A stretch of 64,000 bases of DNA from Astrothelium macrocarpum (lineage: Eukaryota; Ascomycota; Dothideomycetes; Trypetheliales; Trypetheliaceae), in assembly GCA_021030915.1 (NCBI GenBank), contig JAGEMR010000004.1:248001-312000 (forward strand). The letters run 5' to 3'. The notes beneath the pieces were generated by a model. That model worked only from the letters and a program-made list of their open reading frames with translations. It was not told the origin of the DNA and did no database searches. The translations under genes were made by a program, and so were the position numbers. This document shows positions 11,955 through 21,533 of the stretch, piece after piece. Each line of letters begins with the position of its first letter. Within the stretch, counting starts at the first letter, position 1.

Positions 11955-13104
11955 ATGCCGAAGGAGCGAAGGGCTTCCAGTGCGACACCGTCTTCCCGCA
12001 GAGCCCCATCCCTAGGCCCCGCCCCACGTACTGCATCCACCACATGGACACCAGAAGAAGACGAGATTCTCATGCGAGAACGAGCTCATGGCTCAAATTG
12101 GGGACCAATTTCCGCAAAACATTTCCCAAGCAAAACGCCCAACGCCTGCCGGAAGCGTCATGAAAGGCTTATGGAGAGGAGAAGAGATGAAGACTGGGAT
12201 GAATTGAAGCTGGAGAACCTTGCTACTCAGTATATGGAGGTGCGAAGAGAGATGTGGGGAATGCTCGCCAACAGGATTGGCGAGAAATTTGCCATTGTGG
12301 AGCAAAAGGTGAGTTTCCAGTCGCGCGTCCCTATCCTTGTTCTAGTATTCTGGCTTCCAGTAATGCAAATATCCTGTCAATATCGCCTCAATCCGAAAAC
12401 TATCTCTCCCTTGCCTACGTCATGTGTCTGGCACCATACTGCAGATCATCCCTCCATCCTAGACCGTGCACGTTGTTAGATCGTCCATCACAAGCTCACA
12501 TTATTGTTAGTGCATGGAGAAAGGTGTAAAAAACCTTCAACATCTTGCCCGATTAGCCGAAAAGCGGCAAAAAGATGGTATTCCTTCACAAATAAATACC
12601 ACACTGGGAGGTGGACCAATGCCACCCTCCAGTGGCACCATTCCTTCGTCCGGCTACTTTCCACCCTCATCCTCAATATGCCTCCCTCGTAACTCCCTTG
12701 GATCCATCCCGGACGACTCTGGCATTGAGCTATCCACCAATGATCTAGACACTAGTGACGAATTTAGCCCTGGTACAACACGCAGTGTACGCGGCGCCTC
12801 TGGTTCATCTATACCTTCAAGCTTCTCTAGCTCTCGACGACCTTCAACGATATTCCCACATCCATCGCTGCCACCTGGCCTACAACAGCAAACGCCAGGC
12901 CCGAGCCCTGAACTTGTACAACGGAGCAAGGCATCCAGCATGGGGTCTGTACCAGCTGTATGGTCAAACCTATCGGCTCAACATCAACATATGCAACCGA
13001 GTCCGCCGCAGCACGACCCTTTGGCCCTGCATCGAGGAAGTTTACCCAGTATACATTCCATCATATCTCCGCGGCCTGGAGCCCCAGCCTTCTCTCATCC
13101 ATAG
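11955..13104 (+). CDS. Single-repeat Myb/SANT DNA-binding protein
   Basis: Two exons: 11955-12308 and 12511-13104, with a 202-nt GTGAGT...TTAG intron, giving 315 residues. Residues about 30-74 form one Myb repeat: W31 and W49 at the usual spacing, an acidic PEEDEILM helix, and a basic recognition helix ending in NACRKRHERLM. A charged helical region follows (residues 75-125). The remainder is Ser/Pro-rich, with IPDDSGIEL and many proline pairs, and is probably disordered. It is likely a nuclear transcription regulator; no target can be inferred. The ATG at 11955 is the first in frame. The gene is convergent with the oxygenase gene to its right. Confidence 0.8.
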
Positions 13105-13942
13105 ACCATTACCCGTTTCGAAACCCTTTTTATGTTTATGCTTGATCGGCGTTCGCAGTCCCTCCAATGGTCATTGCTCTAAGCAGCCGTCTGGATCTTG
13201 GCAATCAACGAATTTCTTATTCTAAGATACCCCTTCGTTTTTATCTGCTCACGAATCTTCTTTATCACCATTTACAAAAGCCGCCTTGAAACGGGCATGT
13301 TGCCTTACGATCGTTCTTGTATTATCATTTTGATACCTTGCATAGTTTCTCTTGCGTACTTTTATCACATCACAGCGTTTTTTTTTTCAGCTGCAGACTT
13401 TGCATTGGTGGTACCTGTCAGAAGTTTTCACATTGCATGGTGTTGGTTGTTGTTCTTGATACGATTAAAAGCTTTTACTTGGATTTGGCGGCCTTGCGAT
13501 TCTGCATGTGCATGCGTATCTCGGCAAACGGTACAAAATGAGATGGAGACGGGTGGAAAGCAATCATCATCGTTAGTTTTAGTTCTGCATCGATATAAGC
13601 AGCCTGAATCCAAATGTTTCATGACATTCTTCAGGTCATTATATTGACTGAGAAAGTGACAAGACAATTGCGTTTTTCGTATCGCATTCCAACATTTGAG
13701 AATTTTCCTCATCTAAAGCAACGTATAGGAGCAATGATATGCAGCTGACTACAATACCAATACGAAGAATGCTCAAGTCCCTGAACCATGACACCAAACA
13801 AAGACGCAATGCCCTGCGTATGTTGAACTTTCCATCTCCATCAATTTGAGCCCGCCTCAACTACCACTTGACTTGATAGCTAACACGCTTTATCTTCATC
13901 CACCACCATCATCCCAATTTAGAATCTTATCCAATTCCAACG
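13105..13942. other. Intergenic between convergent genes
   Basis: This holds the 3' flanks of the Myb gene and the oxygenase gene. It is AT- and T-rich with short frames only; I see no gene here. Confidence 0.5.
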
Positions 13943-15243
13943 CTAATCATCCCTCAACCCGCCCCCAACCACCTCCCGCACCCTCTCCAGCTTCCCCTCC
14001 GCTCTCAACCTCCTCTCCCGCTCGACCGCCACCTCGGCGCGTGCCTCCGCCACCGCGCGCGCCTGCGCGCCCAGCAACGCTCGCAGCCTCGCCACCTCGG
14101 TCTCCAGCAGCGCGACGTGCGCCACCGTCACGCCCGTCGCGGGCACCGCGAAGCTCTCCGGGAGCAGGTCCGCGTTGCCGGCGAGCTCGAGGCCGGGACT
14201 GGGGTAGTACGGGCGGAGGGCGTGGGCGAAGGTGCGCAGCAGCGAGGTGGGCGGTGGCGAGAGCGGTGGCGATGGCGTTGGAGCAGGGTAGGTGAAGATT
14301 AGGGCGCGGAGTTCGATGGATTGTCGGGGTGGAGCGTGCGGTGGTGGGTTGGGGAGGTCGAAGGCGGTGTGCAGGCAATCTGTGTTGGCGGACGGGATGA
14401 GTTAGTTTGGGAGGGAGTGAGTGATGGGGTGGTGAGTAGAGAGCAAGGAGAATTGGAGGGCGTACGTCGGGCTTTGACTCGTTTGTCGGAGTCGTAGTTT
14501 TTGAAGATGAGGACGTCGTCTTCGTCTTGCTCGCTCATGTAGTACCATCGGTAGCCCTCGCGGTACTTGACTACGCCCATTGTGTCCCAAAATCGCCCGT
14601 CGTCTCTCCGCATCCGATCGCATTCGATCACATCGCCGTCCTTCAAGCTTCCGCCATCGGCAATGGCTAGGCCGCAATCGTACACGGGATGTCTGATCGG
14701 TCGCCAGATGTTTATGATCCTACTACGTCCCCTTAGTAGAAAATCGGCTTTGAGCTCGGTCAGAGAACGAATCTTGGTAATAATGGAGCTTTCGGTCTGG
14801 TCGACGTGGACTTGACGTGCAAAAGGATTGTAGTGCATTCCGTCACCGGCTTTGGTTCCAGACGACTCGCCATGCCGTATGCGTGCGTCGAAGAAGACTA
14901 TCTCATCCACACCCTGCACCTCTCTTCTCAGCAAGGCCTCCATTTGAGGTATGTATTCGTTTGCAATCGCATGTTGGCTGCTCCAGTCATGAAGCTTGAT
15001 TGGGGCCTTTACGTATTTAAAGCCGTTGTCATCGAGGGTGAAGGCATTGGGCGCGGTACCACGGACATCGTGCAATGTTTCGGGCGGGCCAGGGATGAGG
15101 CGGACGGTGGAGCGTTGGTCATTTTCAAAGCCCGGAACGTACTGGAGAGGTTTCGTAAGTTTGTAATGAGGCAGATCGGCAAGATACTCCAATTGGACTT
15201 GGATATCTTTGACGGGTGCAAGGGGAACGGTCAGGGAGGGCAT
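13943..15243 (-). CDS. AsaB/CmcJ (GA4 desaturase) family oxygenase with C-terminal coiled coil
   Basis: Two exons: 15243-14466 and 14379-13943, with an 86-nt GTACGC...ACACAG intron, giving 404 residues. The first about 290 residues follow the GA4-desaturase/AsaB/CmcJ family of Fe(II)/2-oxoglutarate-type enzymes: H146-x-D148 in VHVDQT, then NIWRPIRHPVYDCGLAI, WYYMSEQDEDDVLIFKNYDS, and after the splice junction CLHTAFD with H263 as the likely third iron ligand and R279 in PRQSIELRALIF as the likely co-substrate anchor. The intron therefore splits the metal site between exons. Past residue 290, where family members usually end, there are about 115 more residues: a proline-rich linker and then a heptad-like helix (LLETEVARLRALLGAQARAV). 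Exon 2 is much more GC-rich than exon 1. The substrate is unknown; related enzymes act in secondary metabolism. Confidence 0.82.
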
Positions 15244-16563
15244 GGCGAATTCTAGGGTGAGCGATGAGGTTTCTAGGTTATGGATTTCTGTATCTTTACA
15301 TGGACTTGCAAGTGCTTCGACCTACATTTGACGTGGAAGTGCGGTGAGGAAATTTCCTTCCTCATGACAGCTGGCGCATGCTCATTGCATATATGGACTT
15401 GTCACGTTTGCCATGCTCCTGCGATGCATCAAGATCAATCTGTGGCAACGCAGTCATTGGAATCCGATCGACTCGGAACGCAAGCCGAGGATAAGCGGAC
15501 GGAAGGTGGTGGAGAGCTTGAACGAATAGAATCAGGGGCTGCGACGGAGCATCCTCCTGAAGCATGCGGCCTCTTAGACTATTTGATGCACTTCCTTGCT
15601 TTCGCTCTCCATTTCTCTGTAGGAGTTAGTAGGTATCGAGCTTGGCCCCACGCATGTCTCTTCGCTCTTCCGAACCACCCAATAAAAATGCTTTGCTCCA
15701 TTCAGTGAGTTGCTTTTGCTCCCTTTCAACACTGCTTCGTCCCCAGAATCAATCTTGACATCGAGCCTGCTTTCTTTCCTTCTATTCACCTCTTCTTGAT
15801 TGTCAATCTGTCGAACGTTCCTGCCTCTGTTTGCCTTTCGACTTGTGCCAAAATTCGCTTCCACCAATGATTGGAATAAGAATTACTGTGAACGGCAAGA
15901 TACCCAGCCACACAAATGCCGACAAATCAAAGTTTCAATAGTCACTATGTGACGTTCCTACATGGGTTTGGACTTGAAAGTGCACGACCACAGCCTTGAC
16001 ACCACCTCGCATTTCGCAGTTAAATATTCGTACGTATACCAGCTTTATGAAACCAATCCGTTTCCCGTTAATGAGGCAAGTGTATGTTGACTTTCATTGG
16101 GCGTGCATATCAACATTCTTCGAATCTAACCTAGAGGCTGTTATGAATCCCCAAAATGGTCAAGTAGAAGGTATTAAAACTCCTCGCCGCCTTCTCGGCA
16201 TAAAGCCTTCAAAGCAATATTCACTACAATTACCAGTCCGGTTCGCAGCAACCGTGGCTAATGTTCGAGCAATATCGGCCCGTGGATGGCTTTGAATCCG
16301 CAGACTACGCTGGATGCCTTCCCCGAGGAATTAATGAATAGACCCTCGATCTACTCATTATGCACGAAATGTACGGTCAACGAGGTTTCTTTGAGATTTT
16401 TCATGCTATTGGAATACCCTTCGTTTCGTCGTTTGGAGCTCCTCTAGACAATAAGGTCTGATTGGTTGACCAGTTAGTTGTTCTGGGGAATGCTAAGGTG
16501 CTACAAGTCTCCCATTTCCTCTGTGCAAAGAGGTTGGTATGTCTGGTCACTAGGATGGATGAT
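15244..16563. other. Gene-poor stretch with a broken coding relic
   Basis: The first part (to about 15980) shows no gene and should hold the oxygenase promoter. A protein-like relic on the plus strand lies at about 16012-16461 and is described separately. Confidence 0.4.
16204..16461 (+). pseudogene. Coding-like relic with one internal TAG, family not recognised
   Basis: One frame is open for 45 codons from 16204, meets a TAG at 16339-16341, and stays open for 39 more codons to a TGA at 16459. Both halves read like folded protein: FEQYRPVDGFESADYAG before the stop and LIMHEMYGQRGFFEIFHAIG after it. A CAG-to-TAG change would explain the stop. A further protein-like stretch (VKYSYVYQLYETNPFP) lies upstream near 16018-16070 in another frame and ends at a possible GTGTAT donor, so this may be the tail of a decayed multi-exon gene. 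I do not recognise the family, and a short intron ending at the TAG cannot be excluded. Confidence 0.35.
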
Positions 16564-17416
16564 CTATCCGTCCCGGGAGTCTGAAGCCGGCAGTTCTTGG
16601 GGAGCAGGTTCCGCCATCATCTCTTGGGGTAGATTTTCTCCAGATGGCATTTCGCTCACAATATTCTCAAAATCAAGTTCTGCCAGTGCGGACGCAAATT
16701 GGGCCCCTCGAAAATCATCAGCGTGAGATGGATCTTTTGTGTGTTTTTCTATGAATTGCTGTTGCCCTCTCTTCTTGCGGTAAAAATAGGCAACAGCAAT
16801 ACCTGCACATACAAATAGAGTGATGGCTACTGTTGTTCCGACACCGATCCCTGCAGCTGCTGCAATGGATAGTTTTCCTATAGATGGTAGTAGTCGGTGC
16901 AGATGTGCTTGTTGGTCTCGTCCCGGATCCGCTCCCATTTGTCTGACTCGGACTTGCTGTAAAAGTCGACTGGCTAGATATCAAGCTTGAAGTGCTTTCG
17001 CCCGCCAATGGTACTGTATAATACGGTACCAGATTCGACGGGGCTGGAGCACTGAATTCCCCAGCCGAATTCATGTCGTCAAACAGATAACTTGAACAAT
17101 TTTCATTCCCTTCTGGTGTTGCCCCACAACACTGCCATATATCATTGGTGTAATTGAATACAACACCGTCGTTTCGAAAACTTGGACATGGATTCGAGCA
17201 TTTAGATCCAAAGTTTTGATCCGTACAACCGGCGACATACCAGCTGCTAAGATTTGGTCCAGGACTCGAGGTTCTACACAAATTGTTGGTATAGCAGACC
17301 GATTCTCGTGTGCAGCATGAAACCACTGGTATAGTTTTGTTAATCGGTCCACAGGAGATCCAATCACTGCCAAGAGCCACTCCACTATCGTCCCAAAAAC
17401 ACAATGGGTTGGCCAT
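16564..17416 (-). CDS. Cys-rich single-pass membrane protein, start doubtful and possible frame break
   Basis: From the ATG at 17416 the minus strand encodes a Cys-rich ectodomain (NPLCFWDDSG, SCCTRESVCYTNNLCR, WQCCGATPEGNENC), a Ser/Thr-rich linker, one transmembrane helix (residues from IAAAAGIGVGTTVAITLFV) with a stop-transfer YFYRKKRG, and an acidic cytoplasmic tail ending ASDSRDG. This plan is common among uncharacterised cell-surface proteins of filamentous ascomycetes. Two problems: the ATG has no signal peptide after it, while the same frame stays open upstream to about 17566 through a hydrophobic run (WLIILFNFLLIFF) that lacks an ATG; and the linker and the membrane helix are in different frames near 16880. 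An intron of about 70-75 nt with a weak donor (GTCCGA or GTCAGA) ending at TATAG could join them; otherwise it is a one-base shift beside AAAA. Confidence 0.5.
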
Positions 17417-17737
17417 ACTTCTTAGTACAGCGTGAGGAATATGAAGAAAGCCTATCTTTTGCGAGCCGCTAAGGAAAAGACACTCTATCCGGGATGGAAA
17501 ACCTCCGAAGAAGATCAAAAGAAAGTTAAAGAGAATTATTAGCCAAAAACTACAACCAAATTGCCATTATATTTGCATATCTGCTCTATTGCCCTGGCGT
17601 CTGATTCGGCCAATTTAAGGCTGCCAGGTGAGACACTTCAAGCTTTACCCTTATGTATGCATGTGCAGTTGAATATTCTGGTGGATTAAGCACCTGGTTG
17701 GGAAATATTTCCGTCCAGTATGCTTCCTTTGCGCCCA
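17417..17737. other. Flank between the Cys-rich gene and the TIR element
   Basis: It holds the promoter side of the Cys-rich gene, including the ATG-less hydrophobic frame extension to about 17566. The TIR element starts immediately to the right. Confidence 0.4.
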
Positions 17738-17824
17738 GCAGGCATACGGACAAAACAGGTGGGACCACACAACCCGCGTTCCCCCATCAACCCCACCATA
17801 TTTACTAGTAAATAGTGGGAGCTG
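17738..17824 (+). repeat. Left terminal inverted repeat (87 bp)
   Basis: It pairs with 19146-19232 in inverted orientation. The mismatches flank the central ACTAGT palindrome; the outer 60 bases are identical. Confidence 0.9.
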
Positions 17825-19145
17825 TCGGGCTGCTCCATCTCAATACATTTAATTCATATATAGATAAATAAAAAATAAAATAATTTGATTAATTAATTAA
17901 ATTTTCGTTTTATTAAAATTTGGTGAAGAGATTTTGATTGTTCAAATAAATATATAAACGATTTTATATAATTAATATTTATTTATTGATTTTGTTTTAA
18001 TTCAATTGATTTTATTTATAATGAATGATTCTGATAAATTGTTTTTATATGAGATTGTTATAATAATTTGTATGAATTTGTTATTTGATAATTCTTTATA
18101 TTATTTTAATAATACTGAAATCAGAATTATATGAATAATTTATATATGATTTGATTTTATATTATTATTTGAAATTATTGATAGAATTCTGTTTTGAACG
18201 ATTATTATGAGTATTATTTTCATCTTTTTCAAAAATAATATATTTTTAAAGGCGTTTAAATAGAATAATTTGATATATATAAAAAATAGATAGATAGATA
18301 TTATTCAAAATTTCCATATATTATTTTTATATGAGATTTTCAATTTCTTTTTGATTCCAATATAAATATAATTCAATTTTGAAATTTCAGTTAATAATAA
18401 TCTAATAATATAATATGATATTATTTTTTTAAGATTTGAATTATATATAATTAGATTTATAACGTTATTAATAATATCTAATAATCCAATAATGATTCTT
18501 CTGATTAATAATAAAATGAATTTTATTTAAAAAATATATGAATTTTCAATTCTCATTATTTCAATTGAAATATTATTTAATAAAATCGATTCGTTTTTAT
18601 TTTGATATAGATTTGATATATTGTCTTTAATATGTTTTATAATAATAATAATCTTATTCAATAAATCGTTTTTTTAATATATGAATAGAATAGAATAGAT
18701 TCAATTATATATATATATTTGATAATGTCAAAATATGATATTTGAAATTGAATATGATTTAATAAAAAATGATTGTGAAAAATGTATGATTGAGAATTCG
18801 ATGATATTCTAAATTTGTTATTAGATTTATATATCGAAGAATTGGATTTTTCAGATAATGATAAACGATAAAATGAGAATAATTCAATATTTGAAAGATT
18901 TCATATTTGAATCGACGATGAAATGATGAATAATTATTTTTGATTTCGAATATTTATCTTAAAATAGATTAATGAGATATACAAACGATCTTATTTGACT
19001 GATAAAATAGCAGTTTATAATCAGATATTAATAATTCATGTGTATCAATATGGCCATTAAAATTGCAGTTTATCATCATGGTTGAATGAGACGAAATTAA
19101 TTTTGAAAATAGACGAAAACAAGGTATGTGGGTGGAATTGCCCAG

Positions 19146-19232
19146 CAGCTCCCACTGTTTACTAGTAAATTTGGTGGGGTTGATGGGGGAACGCGGGTTG
19201 TGTGGTCCCACCTGTTTTGTCCGTATGCCTGC
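19146..19232 (-). repeat. Right terminal inverted repeat (87 bp)
   Basis: It is the inverted partner of 17738-17824. A 61-codon-plus frame on the minus strand starts in this repeat and runs into the AT-rich core; it has no protein-like features. Confidence 0.9.
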
Positions 19233-20513
19233 CAGTCAGTGAGTAGGACCCTGGCTTAAATGGGTCGCCCTTAGACAAAAAGAAATTCAGCTACCTTGAT
19301 GATTACCCCATCTTAGCGCAGCACAGTATGATCATTCTGAAAAGGTCTTCCACAGTACACCAGCAGTAGAACTGATCAGAGGCGCGGTAGGCTTCATTTC
19401 ACCTTCTTGAGTCTGAACACTGCCATCTCCTTTCCTGACTTTAGAAAACAGTACTATTGCGTGACCCGCTTAGCTTGAGACTTGATTCAGACCTTCAATG
19501 CCTCAAAACAGGCAGAGAGGTTTGAGGATGTAGGTAATCTAGTCGGAAAGAGAGAAGTCCGATCGAAAAACGATTATGAAGGCAACCCGAGATACACTAA
19601 GGTCATCAGGCGTCGTCATCATTAGAGGAGATGCGGAAATGTTCGCAAGAGTGAGTGCTAGACGCTACTAATTCTCGCAATTCACCGCATGGGTGATTAA
19701 CGTTTATTGCATGATAATTTTTTCTACTTGCCTTATAAACGCTATCTAAACACAGTATGTGAAAGCTAATTTATTGCACGCTAAATTTAGGTGCTGTTGC
19801 GAACTAAGGCAGCGGCGAACTGGGCCGAAACGGGCACCGGAATCTTGGCACACAGCGTTATTGAAAGAATTTTAAACAGACAAGGCATTCACGGCATCGT
19901 GCCATCTATTACCAGTCATTGACGAATCCAGTCGGCCGCTCTCCAACACCAACAACACCAAAATAATAGTATACATTCGGTGAACACCGTCGTCGCTATT
20001 ACCTCGCTCATAAATGGGTACTTGCATCCAAGATTGACTCGTAGGAAGACGAGAACTGGACCGTGGAGGCCCAGCATGGAGAACGACGATATCTTACGAC
20101 GAAATCGGAAACTTGCAGGCTACGCGACTGATGGCCTCGGCTTTTGAGATTCTATAATAGTATTGGGATATGACTTGGATCAGACATGACGCCGATTCTC
20201 GTGATACGATCTGTACTATGTCCAAACACTGCGGGATCATATCTTGTCACCTTCAACCTTCACACACGATATCTTGCCTCTAAGCGAGTCCTGAAGTAAC
20301 GGCATCATGGCGGAGTTTGGAATTAGAGAAAGGCAAGTAGTAGCAAGGGGAGAATTGCGTAGAAGGTAGGATAATTTTTTTTACTCGAGTAGAGGGGATC
20401 TGCAAGCCTCCGCTATTGAATTTAGCAAATTCCGACCATCACAAGCAGTATCTTTCTCCTAATTTGCTTAGCTTTCGAGCAAATGGCTGCCTTGAGATGG
20501 CGATGACAACGAA
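19233..20513. other. Intergenic, nothing recognised
   Basis: There is no frame over 60 codons and no repeat visible by eye. It lies between the TIR element and the 3' end of the sulfotransferase-like gene. Confidence 0.5.
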
Positions 20514-21533
20514 TTATTCGGTGCTTCCAACTCTCCGCGCTTTTAGAAATTCATAGTCCTCCATGGCTGCATCAACCATTCTCCTTAATCTCATTCCCCT
20601 TTCAGCTCCAAATTCTGTTTTCCACTTGAGCGTCTCGCTCTCCAAGTCAACAGCCTTTGAATCCTTTCCTTGGACAATACCTTCGCTTCCCAATAGAGTA
20701 TCTAGGAATAAGGCTTCGCCCTCATACTGCATTTGCATATCCTTCTGAGACATCGAATCCCAATGGTACTTTATAAAATAAGGATCCAAGTCCGTGTGAG
20801 CACAAAATGCATCCAAGGCCGCACGATTATACATCAAATCATCTGCGTCAAGCACAAGTGGTTGAGGTGAACCGCCAGGCTGCCGTGAGTCCAGGTCGTA
20901 CCAATCATATAGAATTCGATGCCAGCGATACCGGAGTATGAGATCCATGAAAGTCTCTCCGACCAGTGATCCAAAGAATTCGGAAGCTACGCGGATGGTA
21001 GAAGGAAAAGCGAGAGCAGGGTGGCGGATTAGCAAAACAGGGATGTGAGAGCGAAGAAAAGCCGCCGGGAAGATTGTCGGATTGCTATCCCACTTCCCCT
21101 CTTGCATTTCTGCAGAAGGGAGCCTCCAGTATGATAATGAGTTTGTGTCGTCTTCTTCATTGTCCGTGCTCACACTGATCTGATTACCATGGATGAGGGC
21201 ATTGTGTACAGCAGGTGACATATGGAATGCCACAGAATGGCTACTGAGGACTCGGTTGCCTTGTCGCTCCAATGTATCGATGTTCTCCAGCCATCTCTGC
21301 CATCCAAGTCTTTGAAGAGAACGTAGCGCCTCACAATTGTCTTTTACGTCTTCAAGGGCGGGACTTCCAGAAAGCTGTATTGTAAGCTTTGTTGTTGCGA
21401 CCAAATGAGTAAGAACTTCTATTTGGCTCAAGTTGGGTTGTTCTGAGAACATGCGAAGGAAAAGATGGTGAGCAGCACGTGGAAAATAGATTAGCCAAAG
21501 TCTGGACTGAATAGCTCCATTGCCCTGCTTCAT
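20514..21533 (-). CDS. Sulfotransferase-like P-loop protein
   Basis: A single exon of 339 residues from the ATG at 21533. The N-terminus (SRLWLIYFPRAAHHLFLRM) sits where the 5'-phosphosulfate-binding loop of fungal sulfotransferase-family proteins lies (usual form R-x-W-L-x-x-x-P-R-T/S-x-S-x), but here Ala-His-His replaces the small and hydroxyl residues. A second landmark, FLRSHIPVLLIRHPALAFPS, matches the strand and 3'-phosphate region. The C-terminal half (DWYDLDSRQ...PLVLDADDLMYN...LDAFCAHTDLDPYFIKYHWD) follows the family's usual layout. The substrate is unknown. The altered loop could mean weak or no catalysis. Such genes occur alone or near secondary-metabolite genes; no core synthase is present here. 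Confidence 0.7.
   Translation of the reverse strand: MKQGNGAIQSRLWLIYFPRAAHHLFLRMFSEQPNLSQIEVLTHLVATTKLTIQLSGSPALEDVKDNCEALRSLQRLGWQRWLENIDTLERQGNRVLSSHSVAFHMSPAVHNALIHGNQISVSTDNEEDDTNSLSYWRLPSAEMQEGKWDSNPTIFPAAFLRSHIPVLLIRHPALAFPSTIRVASEFFGSLVGETFMDLILRYRWHRILYDWYDLDSRQPGGSPQPLVLDADDLMYNRAALDAFCAHTDLDPYFIKYHWDSMSQKDMQMQYEGEALFLDTLLGSEGIVQGKDSKAVDLESETLKWKTEFGAERGMRLRRMVDAAMEDYEFLKARRVGSTE

Larger units (their letters stand above)
17738..19232. mobile_element. 1.5-kb non-coding element with 87-bp terminal inverted repeats and an AT-rich core
   Basis: The ends are inverted copies of each other: the left end reads GCAGGCATACGGACAAAACA and the right end is its reverse complement, continuing for 87 bp with only two mismatches. 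Both repeats are GC-normal and contain a perfect palindrome, TTTACTAGTAAA, near their inner edge. Between about 17840 and 19130 the sequence is extremely AT-rich with no frame of note, and carries a short GATA run at 18286-18300. If the repeat is taken to start at CAGGC, the flanks are CCAG on both sides, a possible 4-bp target duplication. No transposase is visible, so this is either a non-autonomous (MITE-like) element or a decayed DNA transposon whose coding core was mutated. Confidence 0.8.

Noticed and set aside
18969..19211. Transposase remnant in the TIR element
   Set aside because: The frame is formed by the terminal repeat plus AT-rich sequence, with no catalytic residues or homology I can see.
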